Origin: SAR202 cluster bacterium bin127
Lineage (GTDB): Bacteria > Chloroflexota > Dehalococcoidia > Lucifugimonadales > Lucifugimonadaceae
DNA: 64,000 bases
Direction: 5' to 3'
Assembly (NCBI GenBank): GCA_002239045.1
Contig: MPNN01000006.1
Coordinates: forward strand, 1 to 64,000
In this document: one piece after another, positions 41,589 through 51,275 of the stretch
Layout of the letters: each line of letters starts with the position of its first letter
How positions within the stretch are numbered: position 1 is the stretch's first letter
Notes under the pieces: model-generated
The model's database searches: none
Seen by the model: the letters and a program-made list of their open reading frames with translations, nothing else
What the model was told of the DNA's origin: nothing
Position numbers and translations under genes: made by a program

Positions 41589-42368
41589 TCAGAGATAGGG
41601 ATCCGCCCAGCTCAATCCTGCTTTGGTATCGCTCGCAGGAATGTATTCCGCACCGATCCATCCTTCGTATCCACAGCTGCCGATGTGTTCGAGGATGAAT
41701 GGGTAGTTGATCTCGCCTGAACCCGGTTCGTGACGTCCGGGGTTATCGGCGATTTGGACATGACCGATGATGGGCAGCAGGCGGGAGAATTTGCGGGCGA
41801 GGTCGCCTTCCATTATTTGTGTGTGGTAGACGTCGAATTGCAGTCGAACGTTGTCACGAACGGTGTCTTTGATCAGGCGTTGGCCATGCGCGGTGGCGGA
41901 AACGAACGTGCCTGGCACATCGATGGTATTCAAAGGTTCGACGAGGACGATTGCATCGATCGCTGCCGCGGCGTCGGCCGCGAAACGGAGGTTGCTGACT
42001 AATGTATTGTCGGTGGCGTCGGGATCGCTTCCTGCATCGGGGATGCCGGCGAGGCATGTGAGCCGTTGGCATCCGAGGGCTTTGGCGTATTCGATGGCGA
42101 GTCCGACACCGTCTTGGAACTCTCCAACGCGATGTGGTTGGACGGCGATACCGCGGTCACCGTTGGCCCAATCGCCCGCCGGAAAGTCGAAGAGGATTTG
42201 CTGCAGGCCGTGTGTTTCGAGCTGTTCGCCGATGGCGTCAGCGGGGTAGTCGTAGGGGAAGAGGTATTCGACACCTTTGAATCCATCGCGAGATGCAGCC
42301 GCGAAACGATCCATAAAATCGTGTTCGTTGTACATCATGGTTAGATTGGCTGCGATTTTTAGGGACAT
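41589..42368 (-). CDS. Hydroxypyruvate isomerase-like TIM barrel protein
   Basis: From ATG 42368 the protein has 259 residues, the length of the Hyi family. MYNEHDFMDRF, GFKGVEYLFPYDYPAD, IVLVEPLNTIDVPG, QFDVYHTQIMEGDL, GHVQIADNPGRHEPGSGEIN and WIGAEYIP follow the hydroxypyruvate isomerase/2-oxo-tetronate isomerase pattern, with metal-binding Glu, Asp, His and Glu. The likely role is sugar-acid or glyoxylate metabolism. Upstream 52 extra codons are unlike the family. It is convergent with dxs. Confidence 0.82.
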   Translation of the reverse strand: MSLKIAANLTMMYNEHDFMDRFAAASRDGFKGVEYLFPYDYPADAIGEQLETHGLQQILFDFPAGDWANGDRGIAVQPHRVGEFQDGVGLAIEYAKALGCQRLTCLAGIPDAGSDPDATDNTLVSNLRFAADAAAAIDAIVLVEPLNTIDVPGTFVSATAHGQRLIKDTVRDNVRLQFDVYHTQIMEGDLARKFSRLLPIIGHVQIADNPGRHEPGSGEINYPFILEHIGSCGYEGWIGAEYIPASDTKAGLSWADPYL

Positions 42369-42785
42369 TTGGGAAATTCCTGCGTGTTGTTCGCGCCTAC
42401 GGGGTGGCGCAAGTTTTGATGTTAAGTGATTGAGATGATTGCCATGATACGAAGTCTCAACGAATATCTGACGCGAGATACGAATATGCGATCTGAACGC
42501 GTCTTGATTTGCGAAATTCGTCAATCAGCCCAGTGAATGGCATCGAAACCCCTTATTTTCCACGCCAAAATTCGAAATCGCCAATGGGCCTTTGGGGTAT
42601 TGAGATGCCGTGGAATGTATTGGAACGAGAATAACCTGGCGGTGGGCGAGGGCTGGGTTTGTCATGTTGGGTTCAACGTGTTTGTAGTTCAATGTGCGGT
42701 GTGGGCGCATGGATTGAGCGAACCGTGGATAGACTCGTGATTACTCCATTTTTTCAAATTCCGGTGTAAAAGGAGTCCGATTTCA
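42369..42785. other. Intergenic gap without recognised features
   Basis: About 420 bp between two divergent genes. I find no repeat of the local families, no RNA fold and no convincing frame. It must contain the promoters of the flanking genes. Confidence 0.5.
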
Positions 42786-44570
42786 TTGGATGAAATAATC
42801 GTATTCGGGGTACTGATTTTGGCGCTCGTCATGTTTGTGATGGGCACGTGGCGTTACGATATCGTTGCGCTTTTTGCATTGCTTGTGCTAACGTTCGCGG
42901 GGATTGTGCCGGCAGCGGAGGCGTTTAAGGGATTCGGTCATCCGGCGGTGGTGACCGTCGCGGGTGTTTTGGTGCTCAGCCGGGCGCTTCAGAATTCGGG
43001 GGTGGTTGACGTAATCGCCGCTTGGTATTCCCGCGTTCCGGATCGCTCAACGGCACGAGTGTTGTCGTTGTCTGGTATCACGGCGTTTTTTTCGGCTTTC
43101 ATGAATAACGTTGGAGCGGTGAGCCTACTGATGCCGGTGGCTATCAGAGTATCGAACCGCAGTAAAGACCTCCCTTCGCGTTTCCTCATGCCGCTGGCAT
43201 TCGCATCTCTCCTCGGAGGTTTGACAACGCTGATCGGCACGCCACCCAACATCATTATTTCCAACTTTCGGCAGCAGGAATCCGGAGAGCCATTTCACAT
43301 GTTCGATTTCACGTCTGTGGGACTTGGGATCGCAGTCGCCGGGATCGTGTTCATAGCGTTGGTTGGCTGGCGTCTCATCCCGCCTCGTAAGGCCCCTTTG
43401 GCGCTGGGTGACACGCTGCATATCGAGGATTACATGACCGAGGTTCGCGTTCCCGAAAATTCTCGGTTGGTCGGCCAATTGGTGCGCGATCTTGAGGAGA
43501 TGGCGGAGGAGGACGTTGCGATCGTGGGTTTGCTGCGTCGGGGTGTGGTTTATGGTGCGCCATCGAGCTATGAGGTGATCGATGCAGATGACATATTTAT
43601 TGTCGAAGCTGATCCTGAGGATCTTCGGGCGTTTACTGACTCGACCGGCTTCGTACTCGAGGGTTCTCGAGACATGCGCGCAGAGATCGATCAATCGCTG
43701 AGTTCTGAGGACGTGACCTTGGTGGAGGCGATTGTCGGCCCGGACAGCGACGCGCGGGGTAAGACAGCCCGCGGCTTACACCTGCACGCGGCTTTTGGAG
43801 TGAACTTGCTCGGTGTTTCGAGACGTGGTACGAGACTCGCGCGGCGGTTAGGGAGAATAGCGTTTCGTCCGGGTGATGTTCTACTTCTCCAAGGAAGGAC
43901 AGAGTTAGTTCAGGCGGCACTGCCTCGGCTTGGTCTGCTGCCGTTGGCCGAGCGCGAGCTTCGGGTTGGGCAACGACAACGTCTATTCTTCCCGGTCGCG
44001 GTTTTTGTGGGGGCAGTGCTTCTGGCCAGCTTCGAAATTGTGCCGGTTCAACTCGCCTTCGTGGGCGCCGCAGCGGTACTTCTGTTGACCCGAATTCTTA
44101 CGCTTCAGGCGGCGTATCGAGCGATCGATTGGCCTGTGATTGTCCTGTTGGGGGCCATGATACCGGTCGGCGAAGCGTTGGAAACGACCGGTGGCGCGGC
44201 GCGTGTCGCGATGGTCATCGCGGATTTAGGCGGATCGCTTCCCGCATGGGCGACACTCGGAATTGTTTTGGTTACGACGATGTTGCTGTCGGCAGTGATA
44301 AACAACGCCGCGGCGGTGATCCTGATGGCACCGATTGGGATAGGTGTCGCGACGACGCTCGGAGCTGCGTCAGATCCGTTTTTGATGGCGGTTGCCATCG
44401 GTGCGTCGTCGGCGTTCCTCACTCCGATTGGCCATCAGTCAAACACGATAGTGATGGGCCCGGCCGGTTATCAGTTTGGTGATTATTTTAGATTAGGGCT
44501 CCCGCTGGTAATCGTGATCGTCACCGTCTCGATTCCGCTCATCATGTGGGTATGGCCGTTGGGGATATAG
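42786..44570 (+). CDS. SLC13-type permease with two TrkA-C domains
   Basis: A 594-residue protein of the ArsB/NhaD-like ion-transporter group. Helices occupy residues 1-200 and 400-594; MNNVGAVSLLMPVAIR, LIGTPPNIIISNF and the mirrored VINNAAAVILMAPIG, GHQSNTIVMGPAGY are the inverted-repeat substrate loops. Between them are two RCK_C/TrkA-C domains (VRVPENSRLVGQLVRD and DALLLQG-like PGDVLLLQGRTEL). Members carry sulfate, dicarboxylates or other anions. TTG 42786 follows AAAGGAG at about eleven bases. Substrate unknown. Confidence 0.85.
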   Translation: MDEIIVFGVLILALVMFVMGTWRYDIVALFALLVLTFAGIVPAAEAFKGFGHPAVVTVAGVLVLSRALQNSGVVDVIAAWYSRVPDRSTARVLSLSGITAFFSAFMNNVGAVSLLMPVAIRVSNRSKDLPSRFLMPLAFASLLGGLTTLIGTPPNIIISNFRQQESGEPFHMFDFTSVGLGIAVAGIVFIALVGWRLIPPRKAPLALGDTLHIEDYMTEVRVPENSRLVGQLVRDLEEMAEEDVAIVGLLRRGVVYGAPSSYEVIDADDIFIVEADPEDLRAFTDSTGFVLEGSRDMRAEIDQSLSSEDVTLVEAIVGPDSDARGKTARGLHLHAAFGVNLLGVSRRGTRLARRLGRIAFRPGDVLLLQGRTELVQAALPRLGLLPLAERELRVGQRQRLFFPVAVFVGAVLLASFEIVPVQLAFVGAAAVLLLTRILTLQAAYRAIDWPVIVLLGAMIPVGEALETTGGAARVAMVIADLGGSLPAWATLGIVLVTTMLLSAVINNAAAVILMAPIGIGVATTLGAASDPFLMAVAIGASSAFLTPIGHQSNTIVMGPAGYQFGDYFRLGLPLVIVIVTVSIPLIMWVWPLGI

Positions 44571-44614
44571 GGTCGATGACGGGTGGCGGGGCGTAAATCT
44601 ATCAACAGTGGTCG

Positions 44615-45859
44615 TTACAGGGCGGTTTTGGGGACTTCTTTCGTTGGGTCGCGGAAGGGGACCCGGACCACGGTTGCGTCGACGATGCCGTCTTCGGGGA
44701 GCCGTACTTTCGCTTTAGTGCCCATGCGCCAATAGGTTTTCGGCATGACGGCAAGGGCGATGTTTGAGTTGATGTTTGGGGACCAGAACGCGCTAGTAAT
44801 ATATCCGATGTCGTTTCCATCTTCGGCATTCTTTACGAGATAGAAATCTTCGTTGTACCAAGTGATCGGTGCACCGCCGAGTTGGAGACCCACAAGTCGC
44901 TGTTGGACTCCGCGTTGCTTGATGCGTGCCAAGGCGTCCTTGCCGATGAAGTTGGCTTCCTTTTCGAGGTCAACTTGCCAGCCGAGGCGGACTTCGAAGG
45001 GGTTGTTCTCGATGTCCATGTCCTGACCGTATGAGAGGATTCCGGCTTCGAGGCGCCGGATGTGGCTGGGAGCGATGACGCCGAGGTTGAATTCCTTGCC
45101 TTGTTCGAGGATATGAGGCCAAATGTCGTCAGCGTGGATGGTTGCGTCGTGGAGGTAGATTTCGAAGCCGACTTCGGCTGAGAATCCAGTTCGAGAGATG
45201 GTTACCGGGTGACCGTTGAGTGTGTCGTGGATCAATCCATAGTAGGGGATTTCTCTGACGTGAGGTCCAAACATCTTCTCCATGAGGGCAGCGGATTTCG
45301 GGCCTTGGATCTGCACGGGTGAGACGTCGATTTCGTGGATTTCGACGTCGAAGTTGGCGAACGAGTTGACGCCTTGGGCCCAGAGCAGGACATCCGAGTC
45401 GGAGATGCTGAACCAGAACTCATCGTCGGCGACGCGGAGCAGCACAGGGTCGTTGATGATACCGCCATACTGATTGCAAAGAATCACGTAGCGCGCTTGC
45501 ATCGGTGGGAGGATTGAGTGGACGTCGCGGGTGATCAGGAGATTGACGAAGTCTGCGGCGTCGGGCCCCTTGACTCTGATCTGTCGTTCAACGGCCACGT
45601 CCCACATGCTGACGTGTTCGGTAAGGAACTGGTATTCCGCGAGCAAACCGCCGTCCTCGGGCTTGATGTACGAACGAGGATGGTAAAGGTGGTTGTAGGT
45701 TGTGTATGCCCTGCAACCAGCGGCTTTAGAGAGGTGCCACCAAGGGGATTTTCTGATCCGAGTGGAGATGAGTATCCGGGCGTCGCTGTTCCCGCTCTGC
45801 CTCAAATTGATAGGCCAGTTTCGGCGCTTTAGGCCGTCGATTGTCAGCGTCTGGCTCAC
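44615..45859 (-). CDS. GcvT-family folate-dependent methyltransferase, DmdA-like
   Basis: The sequence RKSPWWHLSKAAGCRAYTTY and the block HVSMWDVAVERQIRVKGPDA ... GGIINDPVLLRVADDEFWFS ... SDSDVLLWAQGV resemble DMSP demethylase DmdA, which moves a methyl group from dimethylsulfoniopropionate to tetrahydrofolate. General GcvT proteins share the fold, so the substrate may be another methylated compound. GTG 45859 has a near-perfect GGAGGTGATC. It follows the FAD/GcvT fusion gene by 121 bp on the same strand. Confidence 0.75.
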   Translation of the reverse strand: MSQTLTIDGLKRRNWPINLRQSGNSDARILISTRIRKSPWWHLSKAAGCRAYTTYNHLYHPRSYIKPEDGGLLAEYQFLTEHVSMWDVAVERQIRVKGPDAADFVNLLITRDVHSILPPMQARYVILCNQYGGIINDPVLLRVADDEFWFSISDSDVLLWAQGVNSFANFDVEIHEIDVSPVQIQGPKSAALMEKMFGPHVREIPYYGLIHDTLNGHPVTISRTGFSAEVGFEIYLHDATIHADDIWPHILEQGKEFNLGVIAPSHIRRLEAGILSYGQDMDIENNPFEVRLGWQVDLEKEANFIGKDALARIKQRGVQQRLVGLQLGGAPITWYNEDFYLVKNAEDGNDIGYITSAFWSPNINSNIALAVMPKTYWRMGTKAKVRLPEDGIVDATVVRVPFRDPTKEVPKTAL

Positions 45860-45980
45860 CTGATCACCTCCAATTTGCGAGGGACTATCTGATCATGCGG
45901 TGATGCTACCAGTAAAAGTGGAGAGCGGTTAAGTAAATTCTGCCGAAATGTTGTGCTTCATTATTTGGGGAGGTAGCAAT

Positions 45981-48449
45981 TCACAATGCCATTTTGTCGC
46001 CTTTTGGATCGTAAAGGGGTTCTTTTTGGACGGTAGCTTGGAGCCGTTCGCCGAAATAGATGATTTCTACATTGGTATTTGGTTGGGTGTGAGAGATTGG
46101 GAGGTACCCATAGACGATGCCCCAGCCCACAGAATGACCAAAGTTTGCGCTGGTTACGTAGCCGAGAACTCGGTCTCCGTCCATGATCGGTTCTTTACCC
46201 ATGACTACTCGATCAGGGTCGTCCAAGGTCATGCACGACAGCTTTCTCGTTGGTCGATGGGTCGAGGTGTTGAGCAGCGCTTTCTTGCCAATGAAGTCGC
46301 CTTTTTGCATCTTTACGGTGAAAGCGGTGCCGGCCTCGTATGGGTTGTACTCGGTGTGGATGTCGTTACCCCAGAGACGGTAGCCTTTTTCGAGGCGTAG
46401 CGAGTCGAAGGCGGCGGACCCGGCGGCGATCACGCCGAGATTTTGACCGGCTTCCCAGAGTAAGTCCCAAAGTCGGAGGCCATACTCGACCGGTGTGTAA
46501 ATCTCCCAACCGAGCTCGCCGGCGTAAGAGATGCGCACCGCCAGAGTGGGAACATCGACAATCGTGATGGGTTTCGAAGTGAGGTACGGGAACTCTCGAT
46601 TTCCGATGTCGTCGTCAGAGACTTGTTTCAACAGGGTGCGGGCTTGCGGACCCCATAAGCCGATGCAACAGGTTGCCGAGGATACGTCGGTGACATTCAC
46701 TGATGCGTCCTTGGGCAGGTTTGACTGAATCCATTTCAGGTCTTGTGGACCAGAACCTCCACCGGTGATGACTAAGAAACGGTCTTCGGCAAGTCGGGTG
46801 ATGGTCAGATCGCACTTTATGCCGCCGTTCGGGGTCAAGAGAGAGGTGTAGGTGATGGCACCGATCGGTTTGTCCATCTGATTGGTAGTCAAATGTTGGA
46901 GCGCGACCAGTGCGCCGGATCCTGTCACTTCGAGTTTGGTGAATGGGGAGAGGTCGAACATGGCGACGCGTTCGCGGGTGGCGACGTGTTCGGCGGCGAC
47001 TATGGGCGACCACTCGCGTGCTTCCCACCCTTGGCGAGATGCGCCAGCTATATCGAGTGATTCGAGAAGGTCGGAGTTGGATTCGTACCAACGTGGGCGT
47101 TCCCATCCGGCGTCTTCGACGAAATCGGCGCCGAGTTCTTGTTGGCGCGGGTAGAACGGTGTGAGTCGGAGATTTCTAGGTTCTGCGATCTGTTGCAGAG
47201 GGTGAATGATGTCGTAGACTTCGCGATATTGTTGCGCGGCCCTCGCTCGGATGTAGCGGCGAGTGAGAGCGTGGGGATGGAAGCGCGCGATGTCGCATTC
47301 GCGGAGGTCAGTGGTGGGTGTACCGTTAACGATCCATTCGGCAACGGCCTTTCCGATACCTCCAGCGTGCGTTATCCAAACGGCCTGAGCGGACCAAAAA
47401 CCTCGAAGCTGTGGCGCTTCGCCGAGAATCGGGAAACCGTCATTGGTGAACGAGAAAAGGCCGTTGAATTTCCGCGTCAATCCGACGCCATCGAGGCAGG
47501 GCATCACCTCGCCAGCTGCGGTTTGTGCGGCATCGAAGTGGTCTTGAGTGAACGGCATCTCAGCAGGTGGTACTGGCGAATCGCCATAGTCGGGAAGATC
47601 GTTGGCCTCGACGATCAATGGCTCGTGAAGATATGAGCCGATGCCGAAACAGTCGCTCTCCTGACGGAAATACATCGAGCGATCCTGGTGGCGGACCAAC
47701 GGCAGTTCGATGTCAGACGTTGCGCCCGCGAATTCTGGCAAAGGTTCGGTGATTGCGTAGATGTGTTGCATCGGGGAGAGTGGTATGGGTACGCCAGCCA
47801 TGGCACCTAACTTGGGTGCCCAGATGCCGACGGCGGATACGACGAGATCGGTTTTGATGTCTCCTGATTGGGTTTTGATGCCGCGAATCCGCCGATTCTC
47901 AATCTCGAAGCCGGTAATTTTGATGTCGCCGTGGAACGATGCGCCGCATTGCCGCGCGGCGCGCGCCATCGCTTCGGCGGGTTTGATCGCCGTAGTTTGG
48001 ATGTCCGACGGGACGTAGATTGCGCCCAAGATGCGGTCGGAGAGCGTTGGGACGAGTTCGCGAGCCTCTTCAGTATTGATGACGCTGGCTTCGACACCCC
48101 AGCTAAGGCCGAAACCCGCTTTGCGCTTCAAATCGTTTAATCGTTCGGGCGTCCATGCGACCTCGAGGCTGCCTACGTGGTTGACACACGGTTCGCCGTT
48201 GAGTTCCAACTGTGACCAATCGGCGACCGTTTGGCGGGCGAAACTGGTCATTGTCTTCGACGCGTTGATCTGGAACACGCCGCCGGGTGCGTGCGAGGTC
48301 GACCCGCCGGTTTCGAAGAGCGGGCCTTGGTCAACGACAACGATGTCGCGCCAACCGAGCTTGGTTAGGTGATATGCAACGCTGCAACCGGCGATTCCGG
48401 CGCCGATTATGACGGCTCTGGCATGTGTAGGCAAGGATGTATCGGTCAT
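45981..48449 (-). CDS. Dimethylglycine/sarcosine dehydrogenase-type FAD-GcvT fusion
   Basis: VIIGAGIAGCSVAYHLTKLG (residues 13-32) is the FAD Rossmann motif of the DAO family; GGSTSHAPGGVFQ and THAGGIGKAVAEW follow. From about residue 380 come the FAO-type linker and a GcvT-like folate domain (ATCCIGLWGPQARTLL, ISYAGELGWEIYTPVEYGLR, RLEKGYRLWGNDI). Such enzymes demethylate dimethylglycine or sarcosine and pass formaldehyde-level carbon to folate. 822 residues is normal. It lies 19 bp after pncB. Confidence 0.85.
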   Translation of the reverse strand: MTDTSLPTHARAVIIGAGIAGCSVAYHLTKLGWRDIVVVDQGPLFETGGSTSHAPGGVFQINASKTMTSFARQTVADWSQLELNGEPCVNHVGSLEVAWTPERLNDLKRKAGFGLSWGVEASVINTEEARELVPTLSDRILGAIYVPSDIQTTAIKPAEAMARAARQCGASFHGDIKITGFEIENRRIRGIKTQSGDIKTDLVVSAVGIWAPKLGAMAGVPIPLSPMQHIYAITEPLPEFAGATSDIELPLVRHQDRSMYFRQESDCFGIGSYLHEPLIVEANDLPDYGDSPVPPAEMPFTQDHFDAAQTAAGEVMPCLDGVGLTRKFNGLFSFTNDGFPILGEAPQLRGFWSAQAVWITHAGGIGKAVAEWIVNGTPTTDLRECDIARFHPHALTRRYIRARAAQQYREVYDIIHPLQQIAEPRNLRLTPFYPRQQELGADFVEDAGWERPRWYESNSDLLESLDIAGASRQGWEAREWSPIVAAEHVATRERVAMFDLSPFTKLEVTGSGALVALQHLTTNQMDKPIGAITYTSLLTPNGGIKCDLTITRLAEDRFLVITGGGSGPQDLKWIQSNLPKDASVNVTDVSSATCCIGLWGPQARTLLKQVSDDDIGNREFPYLTSKPITIVDVPTLAVRISYAGELGWEIYTPVEYGLRLWDLLWEAGQNLGVIAAGSAAFDSLRLEKGYRLWGNDIHTEYNPYEAGTAFTVKMQKGDFIGKKALLNTSTHRPTRKLSCMTLDDPDRVVMGKEPIMDGDRVLGYVTSANFGHSVGWGIVYGYLPISHTQPNTNVEIIYFGERLQATVQKEPLYDPKGDKMAL

Positions 48450-48468
48450 CTGGTGCTTCGTTCCGCGG

Positions 48469-49800
48469 TTAATCGTGGTTGCATTGAGGTGAAATTAGTT
48501 CTGGGGAGTATTCGACGGAATAGAAATCGGGGTTGACGAGACGACGATTTTGAACAGGCAGTTGGCGAAGATTGGATGTGACTCGTTTTCTAACGGTCGT
48601 CAAGGCTTCGGGAGCGCCATTCCGTTTGCCCGACCTCATTACGCTGCGGAGCAAAGGTTCGCGATTGCTGCTCGGGATCTGGGATGATTCACGGGTGATG
48701 ATATCGCCGCCCATCATCCCTTGGTCGAAGTTTCGGTAGACCTGCTTCGCCCATGGACGGGTGACCTTCGATGGACTGAGCTTAGTGACTGAGCGACTGT
48801 CGAGTTCGACTAGTTTGTAGACCGAATCGATGTACGGCGCATCGGCGGAGGTTCCGAAGCGCGTGCCGACACCGAACGCATCGATGGGTACGCCTGCTTC
48901 GACGAGGGCATGGATGCTGTGTTCGTCGAGACCGCCGGTTGCCATAATGCGGATATCTGGGAGTCCGTCGTCGTCGAGCATCTTGCGTGCTGAATTCGCT
49001 AGTTGGCCGAGGTCACCGCTGTCCAGGCGAATGGCGTTGATTGAGACGCCATGTTGTGCCGCGTTTTTGGCGACTTGGATGGCGCGGGCTACGCCGTCGA
49101 TCGTGTCGTAGGTGTCGACGAGCAGGGTTGTGTTTTCAGGGAATTCATTGGCATAGGCCTCGAACGCTGTGGTTTCGTCTCCGAATGCTTGAATAAAGGA
49201 GTGTGCCATCGTGCCGACTGCGGGGATGCGGAATAGAGCGGCGGCTTTGACGTTGCTAGTTCCGGCGAATCCAGCGATGTAACCAGAATACGCGGCTTGG
49301 ATCGCCGCGTCCTCGCCGTGTGTGCGGCGGGAGCCGAAATCGACGACGGGTTTGCCTGCCGCGGCTTGGATGATGCGCGACGCTTTGGTCGCCATGAGCG
49401 ATGCGGTGGTGACGATGTTGAGAAGCATCGTCTCGACGAGTTGCGCTTCAATGATCGGCGCGGTGACTTCGAGCAGCGGTTCATCGGCGAAGACAAGGGT
49501 TCCTTCAGGCACAGCCCGGACGTTGCCTGTGAAGCAGATATCGGACAACGCGTTCAGGAAATCGTCGGCGAGCGGTGTTGTGTTTCGGATGGCCTGGATG
49601 TCGTGTGCCGAAAAGTGAAAGTCTGCGAGGAAATCGAGGGCTTGTTCGATGCCGGCGGCGACGTAGTAGGCACGATCCTTAGGGTAGCCGCGGAAGAAAA
49701 GACTGAACGTCGCGGCGTTATCCATGCCGCGTCGCCAAAAGACCTGAGACATCGTGAGTTCATAGAGGTCGACGCTGAGCTCTTTTCGGTGGTCGGTCAT
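48469..49800 (-). CDS. pncB: Nicotinate phosphoribosyltransferase
   Basis: Makes nicotinate mononucleotide in NAD salvage. LSVDLYELTMSQVFWRRG opens the protein, DFGSRRTHGEDAA carries the phosphorylated His loop, and INAIRLDSGDLGQLA plus GVGTRFGTSADAP form the phosphate site. ATG 49800 gives 443 residues; the 75-codon extension to 50025 overlaps the divergent gene and is not real. First gene of a putative operon with the dimethylglycine-dehydrogenase and DmdA-like genes. Nicotinamidase (60355-60945) would supply its substrate. Confidence 0.9.
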   Translation of the reverse strand: MTDHRKELSVDLYELTMSQVFWRRGMDNAATFSLFFRGYPKDRAYYVAAGIEQALDFLADFHFSAHDIQAIRNTTPLADDFLNALSDICFTGNVRAVPEGTLVFADEPLLEVTAPIIEAQLVETMLLNIVTTASLMATKASRIIQAAAGKPVVDFGSRRTHGEDAAIQAAYSGYIAGFAGTSNVKAAALFRIPAVGTMAHSFIQAFGDETTAFEAYANEFPENTTLLVDTYDTIDGVARAIQVAKNAAQHGVSINAIRLDSGDLGQLANSARKMLDDDGLPDIRIMATGGLDEHSIHALVEAGVPIDAFGVGTRFGTSADAPYIDSVYKLVELDSRSVTKLSPSKVTRPWAKQVYRNFDQGMMGGDIITRESSQIPSSNREPLLRSVMRSGKRNGAPEALTTVRKRVTSNLRQLPVQNRRLVNPDFYSVEYSPELISPQCNHD

Positions 49801-49893
49801 TGGTTGGCAGAGAGTTAGGTGCGTTGGTGCATACTTTAATGCTGACCATGCGCCGAGTAGTCGTATCGGCGAGCAACCGAACGGAGAAACGGG

Positions 49894-51177
49894 ATGTCTC
49901 AGGGATTGGAAACCGCGTTTGCGATGGATGCCGCGAGCATCAAGTTCGGTTTTGGGGTGACTGCCGAACTGGGCTTCGAGATGAAGCGGTTGGGCGTGAA
50001 GCGGGCGATGGTGTTGACCGATCAATCCTTATTGGAGACTACGGCCGTCAAGAGGTCTCTGGAGTCGTTGCGAGACGACGGCATCGAATTCGTGGTTTAT
50101 GCAGATGTGAGTGTGGAACCTACGGACGCGTCGTTCGCGGACGCGATCAGATTTGCAGAGCAAGGCAACTTCGACGGTTTCGTCGCAGTTGGCGGCGGCT
50201 CGGTGATGGACACGGCCAAGGTGGCGAATCTATACGACTCTCATCCGGCGGATTTCTTGGAGTATGTGAATGCGCCGATTGGGAAGGGTACTCCGGTGCC
50301 GGGTGCGTTGAAGCCGTTGATTGCAGTGCCGACGACGGCTGGGACTGGCAGCGAGACTTCTGGCGTGGCGATCTTCGACATGAAGGAGATTCACGCCAAA
50401 ACCGGGATTGCGAACCGGGCATTGAAGCCGCATATGGGCTTGGTGGATCCGGAGAATACCCGTTCGATGCCGCGAAACGTTGCGGCGTTCAGCGGCTTCG
50501 ACGTGCTTTGTCACGGGTTGGAGTCCTATACCGCGTTGCCATACACGAAGCGCGAAGCGGCGATCGACCCAGCGCACCGTCCCGCGTATCAGGGAGCGAA
50601 CCCGATGAGCGACGTGTGGGCGGCGAAGGCGATCGAGATAGTTTCCGCGAACATCAGACGAGCCGTGAACGATCCCGAGGATGACGAGGCGCGGGCGAAC
50701 ATGTGCCTAGCGGCGACTGCGGCGGGAGTTGGGTTCGGGACGGCGGGAGTTCATTTGCCGCACGGGATGTCGTATCCGGTGGCCGGGAACGCGAGGGAAT
50801 TCCAACCGGCGGGTTATCCAGAGGAACATCCGATCATACCGCATGGGTTATCGGTGATACTGAACGCCCCGGCCGTGTTTCGCTACACCGCGGTTGCGAA
50901 TCCGGCTCGGCATCTCAAAGCGGCCCGATTGATGGGCGCCGAAATCGAGGGTGTGGACGACGAGGAAGCTGGTGAGCTTTTGGCTGAACAGATTGTTCGG
51001 TTGTTGCAGGATTTGGAAATGCCGAACGGATTGTCTGGTGTCGGTTACAGCGAATCGGATATTGACGCGTTCGTTGCGGGAACGTTGCCGCAGCATAGGG
51101 TAACGAAGTTGGCACCGAGGCCGACGGGAGCGGCAGAGTTGAGGATGTTATTCGAAGAATCGATGCGATTGTGGTAA
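49894..51177 (+). CDS. Hydroxyacid-oxoacid transhydrogenase (ADHFE1-like iron alcohol dehydrogenase)
   Basis: The 427-residue protein follows mammalian ADHFE1 closely: VEPTDASFADAIRFAEQG, VGGGSVMDTAKVANLY, PIGKGTPVPGALKPLIAVPT, SGFDVLCHGLESYTALPY, RPAYQGANPMSDVWA, HLPHGMSYPVAG and GTLPQHRVTKLAPRP. ADHFE1 couples oxidation of 4-hydroxybutyrate to reduction of 2-oxoglutarate with a tightly bound NAD. It is divergent from pncB; the 93-bp gap holds both promoters. Identification as this subfamily is strong by pattern. Confidence 0.88.
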   Translation: MSQGLETAFAMDAASIKFGFGVTAELGFEMKRLGVKRAMVLTDQSLLETTAVKRSLESLRDDGIEFVVYADVSVEPTDASFADAIRFAEQGNFDGFVAVGGGSVMDTAKVANLYDSHPADFLEYVNAPIGKGTPVPGALKPLIAVPTTAGTGSETSGVAIFDMKEIHAKTGIANRALKPHMGLVDPENTRSMPRNVAAFSGFDVLCHGLESYTALPYTKREAAIDPAHRPAYQGANPMSDVWAAKAIEIVSANIRRAVNDPEDDEARANMCLAATAAGVGFGTAGVHLPHGMSYPVAGNAREFQPAGYPEEHPIIPHGLSVILNAPAVFRYTAVANPARHLKAARLMGAEIEGVDDEEAGELLAEQIVRLLQDLEMPNGLSGVGYSESDIDAFVAGTLPQHRVTKLAPRPTGAAELRMLFEESMRLW

Positions 51178-51275
51178 GTCAGGGCGGTCGTTTCGGGAAA
51201 TCCGATCAACACGACCTGGCATGTGTACTGAAGGTGCAATAATGCCTTTTACACGAGATTAGGAGGGTTCAGACT

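Noticed and set aside
45860..45980. Glycine riboswitch before the GcvT-like gene
   Set aside because: I could not find the paired aptamer layout or a terminator in the 121-bp gap.
49801..50025. 75-codon N-terminal extension of pncB
   Set aside because: It overlaps the divergent transhydrogenase gene, and MTDHRKELSVDLYEL fits the family start.
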